NCBI GenBank assembly: GCA_046153015.1
Contig: JBJXGF010000193.1
Span: 1-10,107 of the forward strand
Length of the DNA stretch: 10,107 nucleotides
Direction of reading: 5' to 3'
Origin: JBJXGF01 sp046153015
GTDB lineage: Bacteria > Actinomycetota > Acidimicrobiia > Acidimicrobiales > CAIXPF01
Position numbers and translations under genes: made by a program. The notes below the pieces were generated by a model. That model ran no database searches. It saw only the letters and a list, made by a program, of their open reading frames with translations, and was not told the origin of the DNA. This document shows, piece after piece, positions 1-6,301 of this stretch (positions are counted from its first letter, which is position 1; each line of letters begins with the position of its first letter).

Positions 1-72
1 CAGAACAAGCGGGGCTGAGCGCAGCGAAGCCGTATGGCCGGGGAGCGCCAGCGAGCCGGGCGTGGATGGGGT

Positions 73-91
73 CTGGGGGCGCAGCCCCCAG
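73..91. other. Perfect short-loop hairpin in repeat unit 1
   Basis: CTGGGGGC at 73-80 pairs with GCCCCCAG at 84-91 around the loop GCA. There is no following T-run, so a classical intrinsic terminator is not supported, although U-tract-less terminators are proposed in actinobacteria. Confidence 0.7.
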
Positions 92-161
92 AACAAGCGG
101 GGCTGAGCGCAGCGAAGCCGGCATGGCCGGGGAGCGCCAGCGAGCCGGGCGTGGATGGGGT

Positions 162-180
162 CTGGGGGCGCAGCCCCCAG
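162..180. other. Perfect short-loop hairpin in repeat unit 2
   Basis: This is the same 19-bp hairpin as in unit 1, with arms 162-169 and 173-180 and loop GCA. It ends 34 bases before the likely gluconokinase start, so if transcribed it would sit in that gene's leader. Confidence 0.7.
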
Positions 181-214
181 AACAAGCGGGGCTGAGCGAA
201 GCGAAGCGTGCGCC

Positions 215-724
215 GTGATCGTGGTGGTCACGGGGGTGGCCGGGTCGGGCAAGACGACGGTCGGCCGCCTCTTGGCGCGGCGCCTGGGCGCGGCGTTCGT
301 GGACGCCGACGACGAGCACGATCCCGCCGCCCGGGCCAAGATGGCCGCCGGCCGCCCGCTCACCGACGCCGATCGCGCCCCGTGGCTCGATCGGCTGAAC
401 GCCCGGCTGCGGGCGGCTGCAGCGGCCGGCACGCCGCTCGTGCTCGCCTGCTCGGCCCTGGCCGCCGAGCATCGCCGCCGTCTGGCCGAGGGGCTTTCGC
501 CCCCACCTCGCTGGGTGCAGCTCACCGGCAGCCCAGCGCTCCTCGAGGCGCGCCTGGCCGCCCGGCGGGGCCACTTCTTCCGCCCCGAGCTGCTGGCCAG
601 CCAGCTCGAGCTGTGGTCGCCCGAGCCCGGCGCCCTCACCCTCGACGTGTCCGACTCGCCCGACGCGCTGGCCGAACGAGCCGCGGCCGCGCTCAGGGGC
701 GGGTGCGGCCCAGCCGGTGGATGA
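215..724 (+). CDS. gntK: Gluconokinase, P-loop GntK/IdnK type
   Basis: It is predicted to phosphorylate D-gluconate with ATP to 6-phosphogluconate, feeding the pentose-phosphate or Entner-Doudoroff route in the cytoplasm. From the GTG at 215 the protein is 169 aa, the usual length for this family. Visible motifs are a Walker A loop G7-VAGSGKTT-15, the family stretch from D30 to L58 (H35-D-P, KMAAGRPLTDADRAPWL), the CSAL motif at 79-82 followed by an HRRRL segment, and GHFFRPELLASQ at 119-130. An ATG at 155 in the same frame would add 20 residues, but these are encoded by the repeat array and the family begins directly before the P-loop, so I prefer 215. No good ribosome binding site precedes 215. 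The 3' end overlaps the convergent EthD gene by 32 bp. Confidence 0.9.
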   Translation: MIVVVTGVAGSGKTTVGRLLARRLGAAFVDADDEHDPAARAKMAAGRPLTDADRAPWLDRLNARLRAAAAAGTPLVLACSALAAEHRRRLAEGLSPPPRWVQLTGSPALLEARLAARRGHFFRPELLASQLELWSPEPGALTLDVSDSPDALAERAAAALRGGCGPAGG

Positions 725-1394
725 CGGTGGTGACGAGGACGAAGGACGCCCGCCGTTCGGTGTGGTCGCTCCGGCGGTCGAAGAACGCCTGAAGGACCGG
801 CGCCGCGTCGGCGACCTGATCGAGGGAGTCGAACCACAGCTCGGTGACCGCGTCGTAGCCGAAGCCGCGCGGCGCCGCCCCCACGGCGACGTTGCGCACC
901 CAACGGCGCACACCGGCCTCGAGCAGGGCATCGTCGTCGGCGTGGCGCTCGAGCGCCCGGATGTGCTCGACGGGCTCGACAGCCTCACGGCGCCGGGCGT
1001 ACTCGAACACGACCACGTCGGTCTCGGGACCCTCGACCACGAGCTCGCTGGCGGCGTACACCGTGACCTCTTCGACCGCTCGTTCGAAGGTGCGCAGCTC
1101 GTCGGCGAAGGCCACGTCGTTGCGGGTGAGCACGGTGTGCGCCGACGGGATCGATACGACGCTGCGCAGCGGGAGCAGGCCGACGCCGTCGTGCTCGTTC
1201 GAGGCGCCGGGCAGCACGCCGGTCGGGTCGACGGTGAGGCAGTACCGCAGGCCTGCGATCGGCCGCGGGCCGCCCGCCAGCAGCTCCCCGACTTGGCTGT
1301 GCGTCAGCCAGCGTTCCTGGAACTCGTCGCGACTCAGCCGAGGGTGGCGGTTCGCCAAGTAGATCGCCTTGGCCGGCTGCTCCACGATGCTCAT
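693..1394 (-). CDS. Tandem EthD-domain protein
   Basis: The product has 233 aa and two ferredoxin-like (dimeric alpha/beta barrel) halves. The first is about residues 9-118, with the EthD-like pattern RHPRLSRDEFQERWLTHS at 16-33. The second is about 125-230, with VVVFEYARR followed by a family-like RNVAVGAAPRGFGYDAVTELWF segment around 167-188. EthD proteins are small proteins linked to catabolic operons, first seen in ethyl tert-butyl ether degradation; most have no proven reaction, so none is claimed here. The start at 1394 is set by an AGAGGAG Shine-Dalgarno sequence 9 bases upstream; an open extension to 1634 runs antisense-like through the neighbouring hydrolase and is rejected. The hydrolase stop lies 40 bp upstream on the same strand, so the two are probably co-transcribed. 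Confidence 0.82.
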   Translation of the reverse strand: MSIVEQPAKAIYLANRHPRLSRDEFQERWLTHSQVGELLAGGPRPIAGLRYCLTVDPTGVLPGASNEHDGVGLLPLRSVVSIPSAHTVLTRNDVAFADELRTFERAVEEVTVYAASELVVEGPETDVVVFEYARRREAVEPVEHIRALERHADDDALLEAGVRRWVRNVAVGAAPRGFGYDAVTELWFDSLDQVADAAPVLQAFFDRRSDHTERRASFVLVTTVIHRLGRTRP

Positions 1395-1403
1395 CGTCGT
1401 TCG

Positions 1404-1410
1404 CTCCTCT
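1404..1410 (-). promoter_or_regulatory. Ribosome binding site of the EthD gene
   Basis: AGAGGAG on the minus strand, 9 bases before the ATG at 1394, decides the start against longer in-frame extensions. It lies in the 40-bp gap after the hydrolase stop codon, as expected within an operon. Confidence 0.8.
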
Positions 1411-1434
1411 GCTGCGGTGTCCAGGGCCGTCCCA

Positions 1435-2406
1435 TTACCCGTCCAGCTCTCTGCCGTGAAGCGCTCGGTGCAGTGCGGCGCGTTCGTCGGCCTTCCAGCG
1501 TCGGGACAGCTCGGAGCGCGACACCGAGTTGTTGGACCCGTGGAAGGCCCCGGGGTAGACGTGCAGCTCGACGGGCACGCCGGCGAGACGGAGACGGCGG
1601 GCGTATTCGACGTCCTCATCGACGAACAGGTCAAGATCGCCCACGTTGATGTAGGTGGGCGGGAGCCCGACCAGCTCCTCGACCGAGGCGCGCGCCGCAG
1701 CGGCGTGGATCGGGATGTCCGGCGCGCCGGCTCGGCCTTCGAGATAGGAGTTCCAGCCGATCAGGTTGGCCGTCCGGTTCCAGAGCCGAGGGTCCAGGAC
1801 CGCCTGCGACATCGGCGTCTCGTTGCGGTCGTCGATCATCGGGAACACCAGGAACTGGAAGCAGACGGGCGCCTCGGCGCGGTCCCTCGCCAGCAGCCCC
1901 AGCCCGGCGCACAGCGCCCCGCCGCCGGAGGCGCCGCCGATGCCGATGCGGCCCGGGTCGACCCCCAGCGCCGCAGCGTTGCCGTGCAGCCAGCGCAGGC
2001 CGGTGTAGCAGTCCTCGAGCGGGACCGGGTAGGGGAACTCCGGCGAGAGCCGGTACTCGACGGAGGCGACCAGTATCCCGAGGCGGTGGGCGAGCCCCGC
2101 GCAGTAGTCGTCGTCCATGTCGACCGTGCCCATCACGAGCCCGCCGCCGTGGATCCAGTAAAGGGCCGGCGCGGGCGTCTCCAGGCCGGCGGGCCGGTAG
2201 GTGCGCACCATCACCTCGTCCGAGGGGCGGTGGTCGGTCACCTCGAGGCCCTCGGGTCGGGGCGGCCGGGCGATCTTGGCCATCGCGTCGATGAACTTCT
2301 GGCGCATCCTCGGGATGTCGCTCAAATCGAGGAAGTCAGGCGGCGTCGCGTTCAGCACCGACTGGTGCGCCTTGTCGAGACGCGGCATCACGTCGAGCCC
2401 GGCCAT
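1435..2406 (-). CDS. Alpha/beta-hydrolase, HSL-family (family IV) esterase/lipase
   Basis: This 323-aa cytoplasmic hydrolase is predicted to cleave carboxylic esters. It carries the HSL oxyanion-hole motif H86-GGG-89, the nucleophile Ser160 in G-A-S-G-G, the acid Asp260 in the D-L-F-V-D-E-D segment (equivalent to the family DPLRDE motif), and His289 in GAFHG. All catalytic parts are present and the length is normal for the family. There is no signal peptide. The ATG at 2406 follows a run of seven G on the minus strand with 7-base spacing; a second in-frame Met at residue 7 is a weaker option. The stop is TAA. It is the first gene of an operon with the EthD protein and diverges from an SDR gene, so it probably opens an ester substrate for a small catabolic route. 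The substrate cannot be read from the sequence. Confidence 0.92.
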   Translation of the reverse strand: MAGLDVMPRLDKAHQSVLNATPPDFLDLSDIPRMRQKFIDAMAKIARPPRPEGLEVTDHRPSDEVMVRTYRPAGLETPAPALYWIHGGGLVMGTVDMDDDYCAGLAHRLGILVASVEYRLSPEFPYPVPLEDCYTGLRWLHGNAAALGVDPGRIGIGGASGGGALCAGLGLLARDRAEAPVCFQFLVFPMIDDRNETPMSQAVLDPRLWNRTANLIGWNSYLEGRAGAPDIPIHAAAARASVEELVGLPPTYINVGDLDLFVDEDVEYARRLRLAGVPVELHVYPGAFHGSNNSVSRSELSRRWKADERAALHRALHGRELDG

Positions 2407-2453
2407 CGGTCAACCCCCCCGTACTCCGCGGACGATACGGCCCGCAGGGTACT

Positions 2454-2477
2454 CGCAGCGATCGGCGCCTCGCTGCG
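2454..2477. promoter_or_regulatory. 8-bp inverted repeat, possible operator
   Basis: CGCAGCGA at 2454-2461 and TCGCTGCG at 2470-2477 are perfect reverse complements separated by 8 bases. The size fits a dimeric regulator site or an RNA hairpin in the hydrolase leader. It lies 48 bp upstream of the hydrolase start. Confidence 0.5.
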
Positions 2478-2502
2478 GTCCCGTGCGGTCGATGTGGCGG
2501 TC
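2475..2502. repeat. Three GCGGTC direct repeats at near-helical spacing
   Basis: GCGGTC occurs at 2475-2480, 2485-2490 and 2497-2502, with start-to-start distances of 10 and 12 bp. The first two are preceded by T and the third by G. Repeats on one face of the helix are typical of activator sites, but short GC-rich words also recur by chance here. Confidence 0.45.
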
Positions 2503-2504
2503 TT

Positions 2505-2553
2505 GAGTGGTTCCACTCTGCTGCGCCGACTGCGCAGATCGAGGGATTCCTCG
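2505..2553. promoter_or_regulatory. Cluster of three short inverted repeats
   Basis: In order: GAGTGG/CCACTC at 2505-2510 and 2513-2518 (2-base spacer), CTGCGC/GCGCAG at 2521-2526 and 2532-2537 (5-base spacer), and CGAGG/CCTCG at 2540-2544 and 2549-2553 (4-base spacer). They lie back to back about 87-135 bp upstream of the SDR start. Each could be an operator half-site pair; none matches an operator I can name. Confidence 0.4.
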
Positions 2554-2639
2554 GATGTGCGCTTGCGGCCGGCGTCATACGGTTCGGCTGGGGCCCGACC
2601 CATCGGAGGGGCGAGCCGGGGTGAACCCCAGGGGGATCT

Positions 2640-3449
2640 ATGCACATCGGTATGCGGCGAGCGCTCGTGACGGGAAGCTCTCGCGGAATCGGCCGGGGCA
2701 TCGCGCTCAAGCTCGCCGCCGAGGGCGTGGACGTGGCGGTCCACTATCGTTCCAACGAGAAGGCGGCCGAGCAGACGCTCGAGGCGATTCGAGCGGCCGG
2801 GAGCGACGGGACCTTGATCCAGGGCGACGTGTCCGACCCAACCGCGATGCAGCGAATCGTCGATGGGGCGGCCGCGGCGCTGGGCGGGCTGGACGTCTTC
2901 GTCAGCAACGCCAGGCCCGAGCTGCCGGACTTCTTCGCGCCGCCGGCGCAGCTGACGCTGGCCCAGTGGGATTGCGCGCTCGATACCCAGGCCAAGGCCT
3001 TCCTCGTGGGCGCCCGCGCCGCGGCGGCCCACATGGGTGAGGGCGGCCGCATCCTTGCCGTCACCTATGCCACCGGGAGCCGCACCGGCGGGCTGCAGCC
3101 GTGGGTGGCGATGGGCGCGGCGAAGGCCGCGTTGGAGGCCGCGGTGCGCTACCTGGCGGTGGCCTTCGCCGGTCAGGGCGTGACGGTGAATGCGCTCAGC
3201 CCGGCCTGGACCGAGGACAGCGTGCTGTCGACGTTGCCGCCCGAGGCGCAGGCCCTCATCCGGGGTTGGCACGAATCGGGCTGGACGCCGATGCGCCGGC
3301 TCACGCAACCCGCCGACGTGGGCAACGCGGCGGCCCTGCTCGTCACCGACGAGGCCGGGTTCATCACCGGGCAGGTGCTCACCGTGGACGGCGGCGCCTC
3401 GCTCATGAACGCCGAGGTGCCCCCGGAGCTGCAGCTCACGGGCGCATAG
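2640..3449 (+). CDS. SDR-family oxidoreductase with FabI-like region and no catalytic tyrosine
   Basis: This 269-aa Rossmann-fold protein has the nucleotide-binding motif T11-GSSRGIG-18, D63 in the QGDVSD segment, S89-N90-A91 in place of the usual NNAG, and a C-terminal ITGQVLTVDGGASL segment typical of SDR enzymes. The classical Y-x-x-x-K is absent: K162 is preceded by M158-G-A-A. The stretch M158 to A173 (MGAAKAALEA, then VRYLA) instead resembles enoyl-ACP reductase FabI/FabL, which uses Y-x6-K, but the matching position is W155. A conventional ketoreductase mechanism is therefore doubtful; NAD(P) binding is likely. The ATG at 2640 has AGGGGG four bases upstream; the in-frame ATG at 2652 has none. 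It is divergent from the esterase-EthD operon, and its end overlaps the luxR-type gene by 14 bp. Confidence 0.88.
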   Translation: MHIGMRRALVTGSSRGIGRGIALKLAAEGVDVAVHYRSNEKAAEQTLEAIRAAGSDGTLIQGDVSDPTAMQRIVDGAAAALGGLDVFVSNARPELPDFFAPPAQLTLAQWDCALDTQAKAFLVGARAAAAHMGEGGRILAVTYATGSRTGGLQPWVAMGAAKAALEAAVRYLAVAFAGQGVTVNALSPAWTEDSVLSTLPPEAQALIRGWHESGWTPMRRLTQPADVGNAAALLVTDEAGFITGQVLTVDGGASLMNAEVPPELQLTGA

Positions 3450-5841
3450 GGGCCGCCACGGGCAGCACGCCGTCGCGGGCCAGCACGACGGCTTCGACCC
3501 GGCTGGCCACGCCGAGCTTGGCGTAGATGCGGTGCAGATGGTTCTCCACCGTGCGCACGCTCAGGTGCAGCGCGGCGCCGATCTCGCGGTTCGAACGGCC
3601 GGCGATCAGCTGGGCCAGCACCGCGGCCTCCCGGCTCGTGAGTCGGGCGGCGGCGACGGGCGGCAGGGACGCGAGCGACCCGGCCGGCGCGGCTGGGCCC
3701 GGGGCGGCGCCCACGTGGCCGGCGCCGAGGGCGGCGACCCCGTGGTGACCGACCGCCGTGGCGTCGGCGAAGGTCCGGACCTCGGCCGCCGCCCATTCGT
3801 CGGCGAAGTCGGCCAGCACCTCCTCGGCTCGCCGGCGCGCCTTCGGACCGGCCGGACCCGACAGGTGGGCGGCGTCACCGCCGTAGCTGTCGCTCACGTC
3901 CATCGCCGCGCGGTACAGCCTCACGAACAGCGGCCATCGTTCGGCCTTCGCGGCCACCAGCGAGAGACCGAACAGCGTCGACGCGCCCATCCAGCGGCTC
4001 TGCAGCTCCCACGAACGGGCGAGCGCCTCGCCGTAGCGCCGCGCGCTGGTGGCGAGGTCGCCCAGGAGATAGGCCCGCCGCGCTCGGCCGGTTTCGGCGC
4101 CCACCAAGCCCCAGGAGTCGCCGAGCTCGGTGAAGACCGAGACGGCGAGCTCGAAGCACGGATCGGCCCGGTCGTCGGACGCCAACGTGTGGACCATGCC
4201 GAGGAAGAACATCGAATAGGCCGCGCCGCGGCGGTCGCCGGCCCGGTCGAACGCCGCGATGCTCGCCTCGAGGTGGGTGCTGGCGGCCGTGAGATCCCGC
4301 CGGTCGACGGCCATGCGGGCCAGCCCGTGCTGGGCCCAGCCCTGCTCCGCCACGGCGCCGACGGCCCCGGCGAGCTCGACCGCCTCCCGAAACCGGCTGC
4401 AGCCTTCGTCCTGTCTGCCGGCGGCATAGTCGAGGAAGGCCGCGCCGATGAGCGCCGCGACCCGATCGGTCGCCGCGGCATCCGCGACGGACAGGGCTCG
4501 CTCGTACCACTCCAGGCCCGAGGCGACGTGGCTGCGCACCCGCCAGAACCAGCCCAGCGCGCCGCAGAGGGCCACGCCGACGGAGGCGTCGCCGTCAGGC
4601 CCGAACGACCAGGTCAGCGCGCTCGCGATGTTGGCGTGCTCGAGCTCCAGCCGGGCGAGCCAGTGCGCCTGTTCCGGACCGCCGAGCCGGCTGTCGGCGG
4701 CCCGTGCGAACTCGAGGTAGTAGCGGGCGTGGGCGGCGCCCAGCGATGCTCGCAGCGCTGGCGAGCACTGGCCGGCGCCGTACTGCCGCAGCGTCTCGAG
4801 CATCGAGTAGCGCGAGCGGCCCTGGTGATCGCTGACCCCGACCAAGGACTGGGCGACGAGCGCGTCGAGCAGGTCGAGCGTCTCGATTCGCTCGATCGCC
4901 GCATCAAACGCCCCGCCGAGACAGGCGACGCGCACGGCGTGCGCGGCGTCGAGCTCGAAGCCTCCGGCGAACACGCCGAGCTGCAGGAAGAGCTGGCGCT
5001 CGGCCGGCCCGAGCAGCAGGTAGCTCCACTCCACGACCGACGCCAGCGTTCGGTGGCGGGAGGCGTCGACGGCGGGCGGGCGTCCGCCGGCTCGTAGCAG
5101 CTGGAACCGCTGGTCGAGGTGCTCGAGGATCTCGGGCGCGGTGAGCGCGCGCAGCCGGGCCGCCGCCAGCTCGATGGCGAGGGGCATCCCGTCGAGCTGT
5201 TCGCAGATGGCGAGCATCGCGGCCAGCGAGTTCGCGTCCGTCGACAGGTCGGGCCGCACCGCTCGGCCTCGCACCAGCAGCAACTCGAGCGCGTCGTCAG
5301 CCAGCGGCAACGGACCGAGGGGACGCAGCTGCTCCCCGGCGACGCCGAGCGGGGCGCGACTGGTGGCCAGCACCGTGACGCCGGGACAGCGGTCGAGCAG
5401 CTCGGCCACGAGCGGCGTCAGCTCGGTGAGGACGTGTTCACAGTTGTCCACGAGCAGCAACAGGTTGCGCGGCGCCAGCGCGGAGACGAGCAGCTCCCGC
5501 GGCGTCGAGCCGACCGGGGAGTGCAAGTCCAGCGCCGCGACCATCGCCGAGGCCACCGCCCCATCCCGTTCGACGCCGGCCAGCTCGACGAGGCGTGCGC
5601 CGTCGTGAAACCGCCCGAGCACCGCACGCACGGCCCGCCGGGCCAGGCGAGTCTTGCCCATGCCGCCCGGGCCGACCACGGTGACCAAACGAGCGGTCGC
5701 CAGCGCCGTCTGGATCTCCTGCTGCTCACGCACTCGGCCGACGAACACGTCGCGCTCGGCTGCGGTCCATCCGGTGTCCGCGACCGCATCGTCACCGCCA
5801 TCGTCACTGTCATGGCCACCGCCAGCCGGCTGCCCTACCAC
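3436..5841 (-). CDS. STAND ATPase / LuxR-type transcriptional regulator
   Basis: This 801-aa signal-responsive regulator should bind ATP and an unknown inducer, oligomerise and activate promoters. The domain order is a short acidic N-tail (1-30), then an NB-ARC-like ATPase with Walker A G57-PGGMGKT-64, Walker B LLLLVDNCEH at 127-136, sensor ATSRAPL near 159-165 and GMPLAIELAAARL at 218-230. A winged-helix-like segment follows (about 263-350, with EWSYLLLGPAERQLF and LETLRQYG), then helical TPR-like repeats (about 370-680), and a LuxR helix-turn-helix starting at LTSRE 734 and including NREIGAALHLSVRTVENHL. The GTG start at 5841 is supported by GGGGGTG seven bases upstream. It converges on the SDR gene with a 14-bp overlap, suggesting but not proving control of that cluster. 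Confidence 0.9.
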   Translation of the reverse strand: MVGQPAGGGHDSDDGGDDAVADTGWTAAERDVFVGRVREQQEIQTALATARLVTVVGPGGMGKTRLARRAVRAVLGRFHDGARLVELAGVERDGAVASAMVAALDLHSPVGSTPRELLVSALAPRNLLLLVDNCEHVLTELTPLVAELLDRCPGVTVLATSRAPLGVAGEQLRPLGPLPLADDALELLLVRGRAVRPDLSTDANSLAAMLAICEQLDGMPLAIELAAARLRALTAPEILEHLDQRFQLLRAGGRPPAVDASRHRTLASVVEWSYLLLGPAERQLFLQLGVFAGGFELDAAHAVRVACLGGAFDAAIERIETLDLLDALVAQSLVGVSDHQGRSRYSMLETLRQYGAGQCSPALRASLGAAHARYYLEFARAADSRLGGPEQAHWLARLELEHANIASALTWSFGPDGDASVGVALCGALGWFWRVRSHVASGLEWYERALSVADAAATDRVAALIGAAFLDYAAGRQDEGCSRFREAVELAGAVGAVAEQGWAQHGLARMAVDRRDLTAASTHLEASIAAFDRAGDRRGAAYSMFFLGMVHTLASDDRADPCFELAVSVFTELGDSWGLVGAETGRARRAYLLGDLATSARRYGEALARSWELQSRWMGASTLFGLSLVAAKAERWPLFVRLYRAAMDVSDSYGGDAAHLSGPAGPKARRRAEEVLADFADEWAAAEVRTFADATAVGHHGVAALGAGHVGAAPGPAAPAGSLASLPPVAAARLTSREAAVLAQLIAGRSNREIGAALHLSVRTVENHLHRIYAKLGVASRVEAVVLARDGVLPVAAPMRP

Positions 5842-5854
5842 TCGCGTTCACCCC

Positions 5855-5864
5855 CGTTCGAACG
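5855..5864. promoter_or_regulatory. Perfect 10-bp palindrome before the luxR-type gene
   Basis: CGTTCGAACG lies 13 bases upstream of the GTG at 5841 and directly precedes its Shine-Dalgarno run. A protein bound here could block translation initiation or transcription of the regulator gene, for example as autoregulation. A 10-bp palindrome can arise by chance. Confidence 0.4.
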
Positions 5865-5871
5865 CTACCAC

Positions 5872-5889
5872 CGGCCCGCATCAGGGCCG
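5872..5889. other. 6-bp inverted repeat upstream of the luxR-type gene
   Basis: CGGCCC at 5872-5877 and GGGCCG at 5884-5889 can form a hairpin with a 6-base loop. It sits in the 147-bp stretch between the regulator start and the pseudogene at 5989, where I see no gene; that stretch probably holds the regulator's promoter. Confidence 0.35.
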
Positions 5890-5988
5890 ACGGGCCGCTG
5901 CGTATTGGCGCACGATGGCGGCTCTGCACGTGGCCCGAATGCCCCGCATCGAGCGGCGAACCAGTCGAGCTTTGCGTCGCGGGGTTGC

Positions 5989-6288
5989 TCAGTAGCCAAA
6001 GGGGGCAGCCGGAAGCTGCAACGGCGGAAGCGGCCGATACTGGACCAGACCGAGCTGCGGGCCCTCGATCTCCGGGTCCGGCTCGCCGAGCGCACCGCGC
6101 AGGTCGTGCTCATGGACGGAAGCATCGGCGAAGACCAGGCTGCCGAGGAATCCAGCGACCGGCCGATCGCCGGCAGCGGGGCAGCCCGGACGCGCGGGGT
6201 GATCTCCTCCCACTCGGCCAGCAGCTCCGGGAGGGCGGACCCGAGTCGGCTGGCCGGCCCAGAGCGTGCTGGAGAGCGGCGCCGAGGT
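5989..6288 (-). pseudogene. Frameshifted fragment of an MDMPI/DinB-fold (TIGR03083-like) protein
   Basis: Two minus-strand frames together recall the middle of mycothiol-dependent maleylpyruvate isomerase-type proteins. One frame, open from about 6288 to 6157, reads LPELLAEWEEITPRVRAA. The adjacent frame, from about 6157, reads GSLVFADASVHEHDLRGALGEPD and continues to a stop at 5989. In the intact family, as I recall it, an LAEW segment is followed some 25-35 residues later by an HEHD-x-RGALG segment, as here. The N-terminal helix bundle with its first metal ligand and most of the C-terminal domain are missing, and no start codon with a ribosome site is seen. The aldehyde dehydrogenase gene, in the opposite direction, begins where the missing N-terminus would lie. 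I take it as a decaying remnant; a single base error alone would not restore a full gene. Confidence 0.6.
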
Positions 6289-6295
6289 CAACGGC

Positions 6296-6301
6296 TAGGG
6301 T
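6296..6301 (+). promoter_or_regulatory. Candidate -10 element for a leaderless aldehyde dehydrogenase transcript
   Basis: TAGGGT fits the actinobacterial TAnnnT -10 pattern and ends 7 bases before the GTG at 6309, the geometry of leaderless transcripts. No -35 hexamer is seen. The same bases contain AGGG, which could instead be a weak ribosome binding site. Confidence 0.35.

Larger units (their letters stand above)
1..207. repeat. Tandem array of an 88/89-bp hairpin-bearing repeat (two full units plus a partial third)
   Basis: Units run 1-88 and 89-177, followed by a partial third copy at 178-207. The two full units differ only near position 33 and 121, by one extra base and one substitution, so the duplication looks recent. 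Each unit holds two related words, GAGCGCAGCGAAGCC and GAGCGCCAGCGAGCC, then a perfect 8-bp stem with a 3-nt loop (CTGGGGGC-GCA-GCCCCCAG). The window opens with CAG, the last three bases of that stem, so the array probably extends upstream. A diverged copy lies at 7738-7834. It has no coding sense of its own and ends 8 bases before the gluconokinase start. It resembles an intergenic REP-like element; its function is unknown. Confidence 0.9.
2407..2639. promoter_or_regulatory. Divergent regulatory region between esterase and SDR genes
   Basis: This 233-bp gap must hold promoters for both the minus-strand hydrolase-EthD operon and the plus-strand SDR. It contains four inverted repeats and three spaced GCGGTC direct repeats between 2454 and 2553. 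A TACGGT at 2578-2583 is a possible -10 (TAnnnT) for the SDR, and a minus-strand TATCGT at 2432-2437 a possible -10 for the hydrolase; neither has a convincing -35. No open frame here looks like a gene. Confidence 0.55.

Noticed and set aside
1..207. CRISPR-like direct repeats
   Set aside because: The whole 88/89-bp unit is conserved with no variable spacers, and no cas genes are present.
1395..1634. 80-residue N-terminal extension of the EthD protein
   Set aside because: It overlaps the hydrolase coding region and lacks a ribosome site, whereas AGAGGAG precedes the ATG at 1394.
2407..2639. KstR-type steroid operator
   Set aside because: I looked for an AAC...GTT palindrome, as steroid clusters often carry EthD and SDR genes, and found none.
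1369..2670. Long open frame on + opposite the esterase (433 codons)
   Set aside because: It is antisense to a gene with a full catalytic triad, rich in Arg/Gly/Asp/Val without family motifs, as expected for a high-GC shadow frame.
3532..5097. Long open frame on + opposite the STAND regulator (521 codons)
   Set aside because: It has low-complexity Arg/Gly/Glu/Gln-rich composition, no motifs and lies entirely within a well-supported gene on the other strand.
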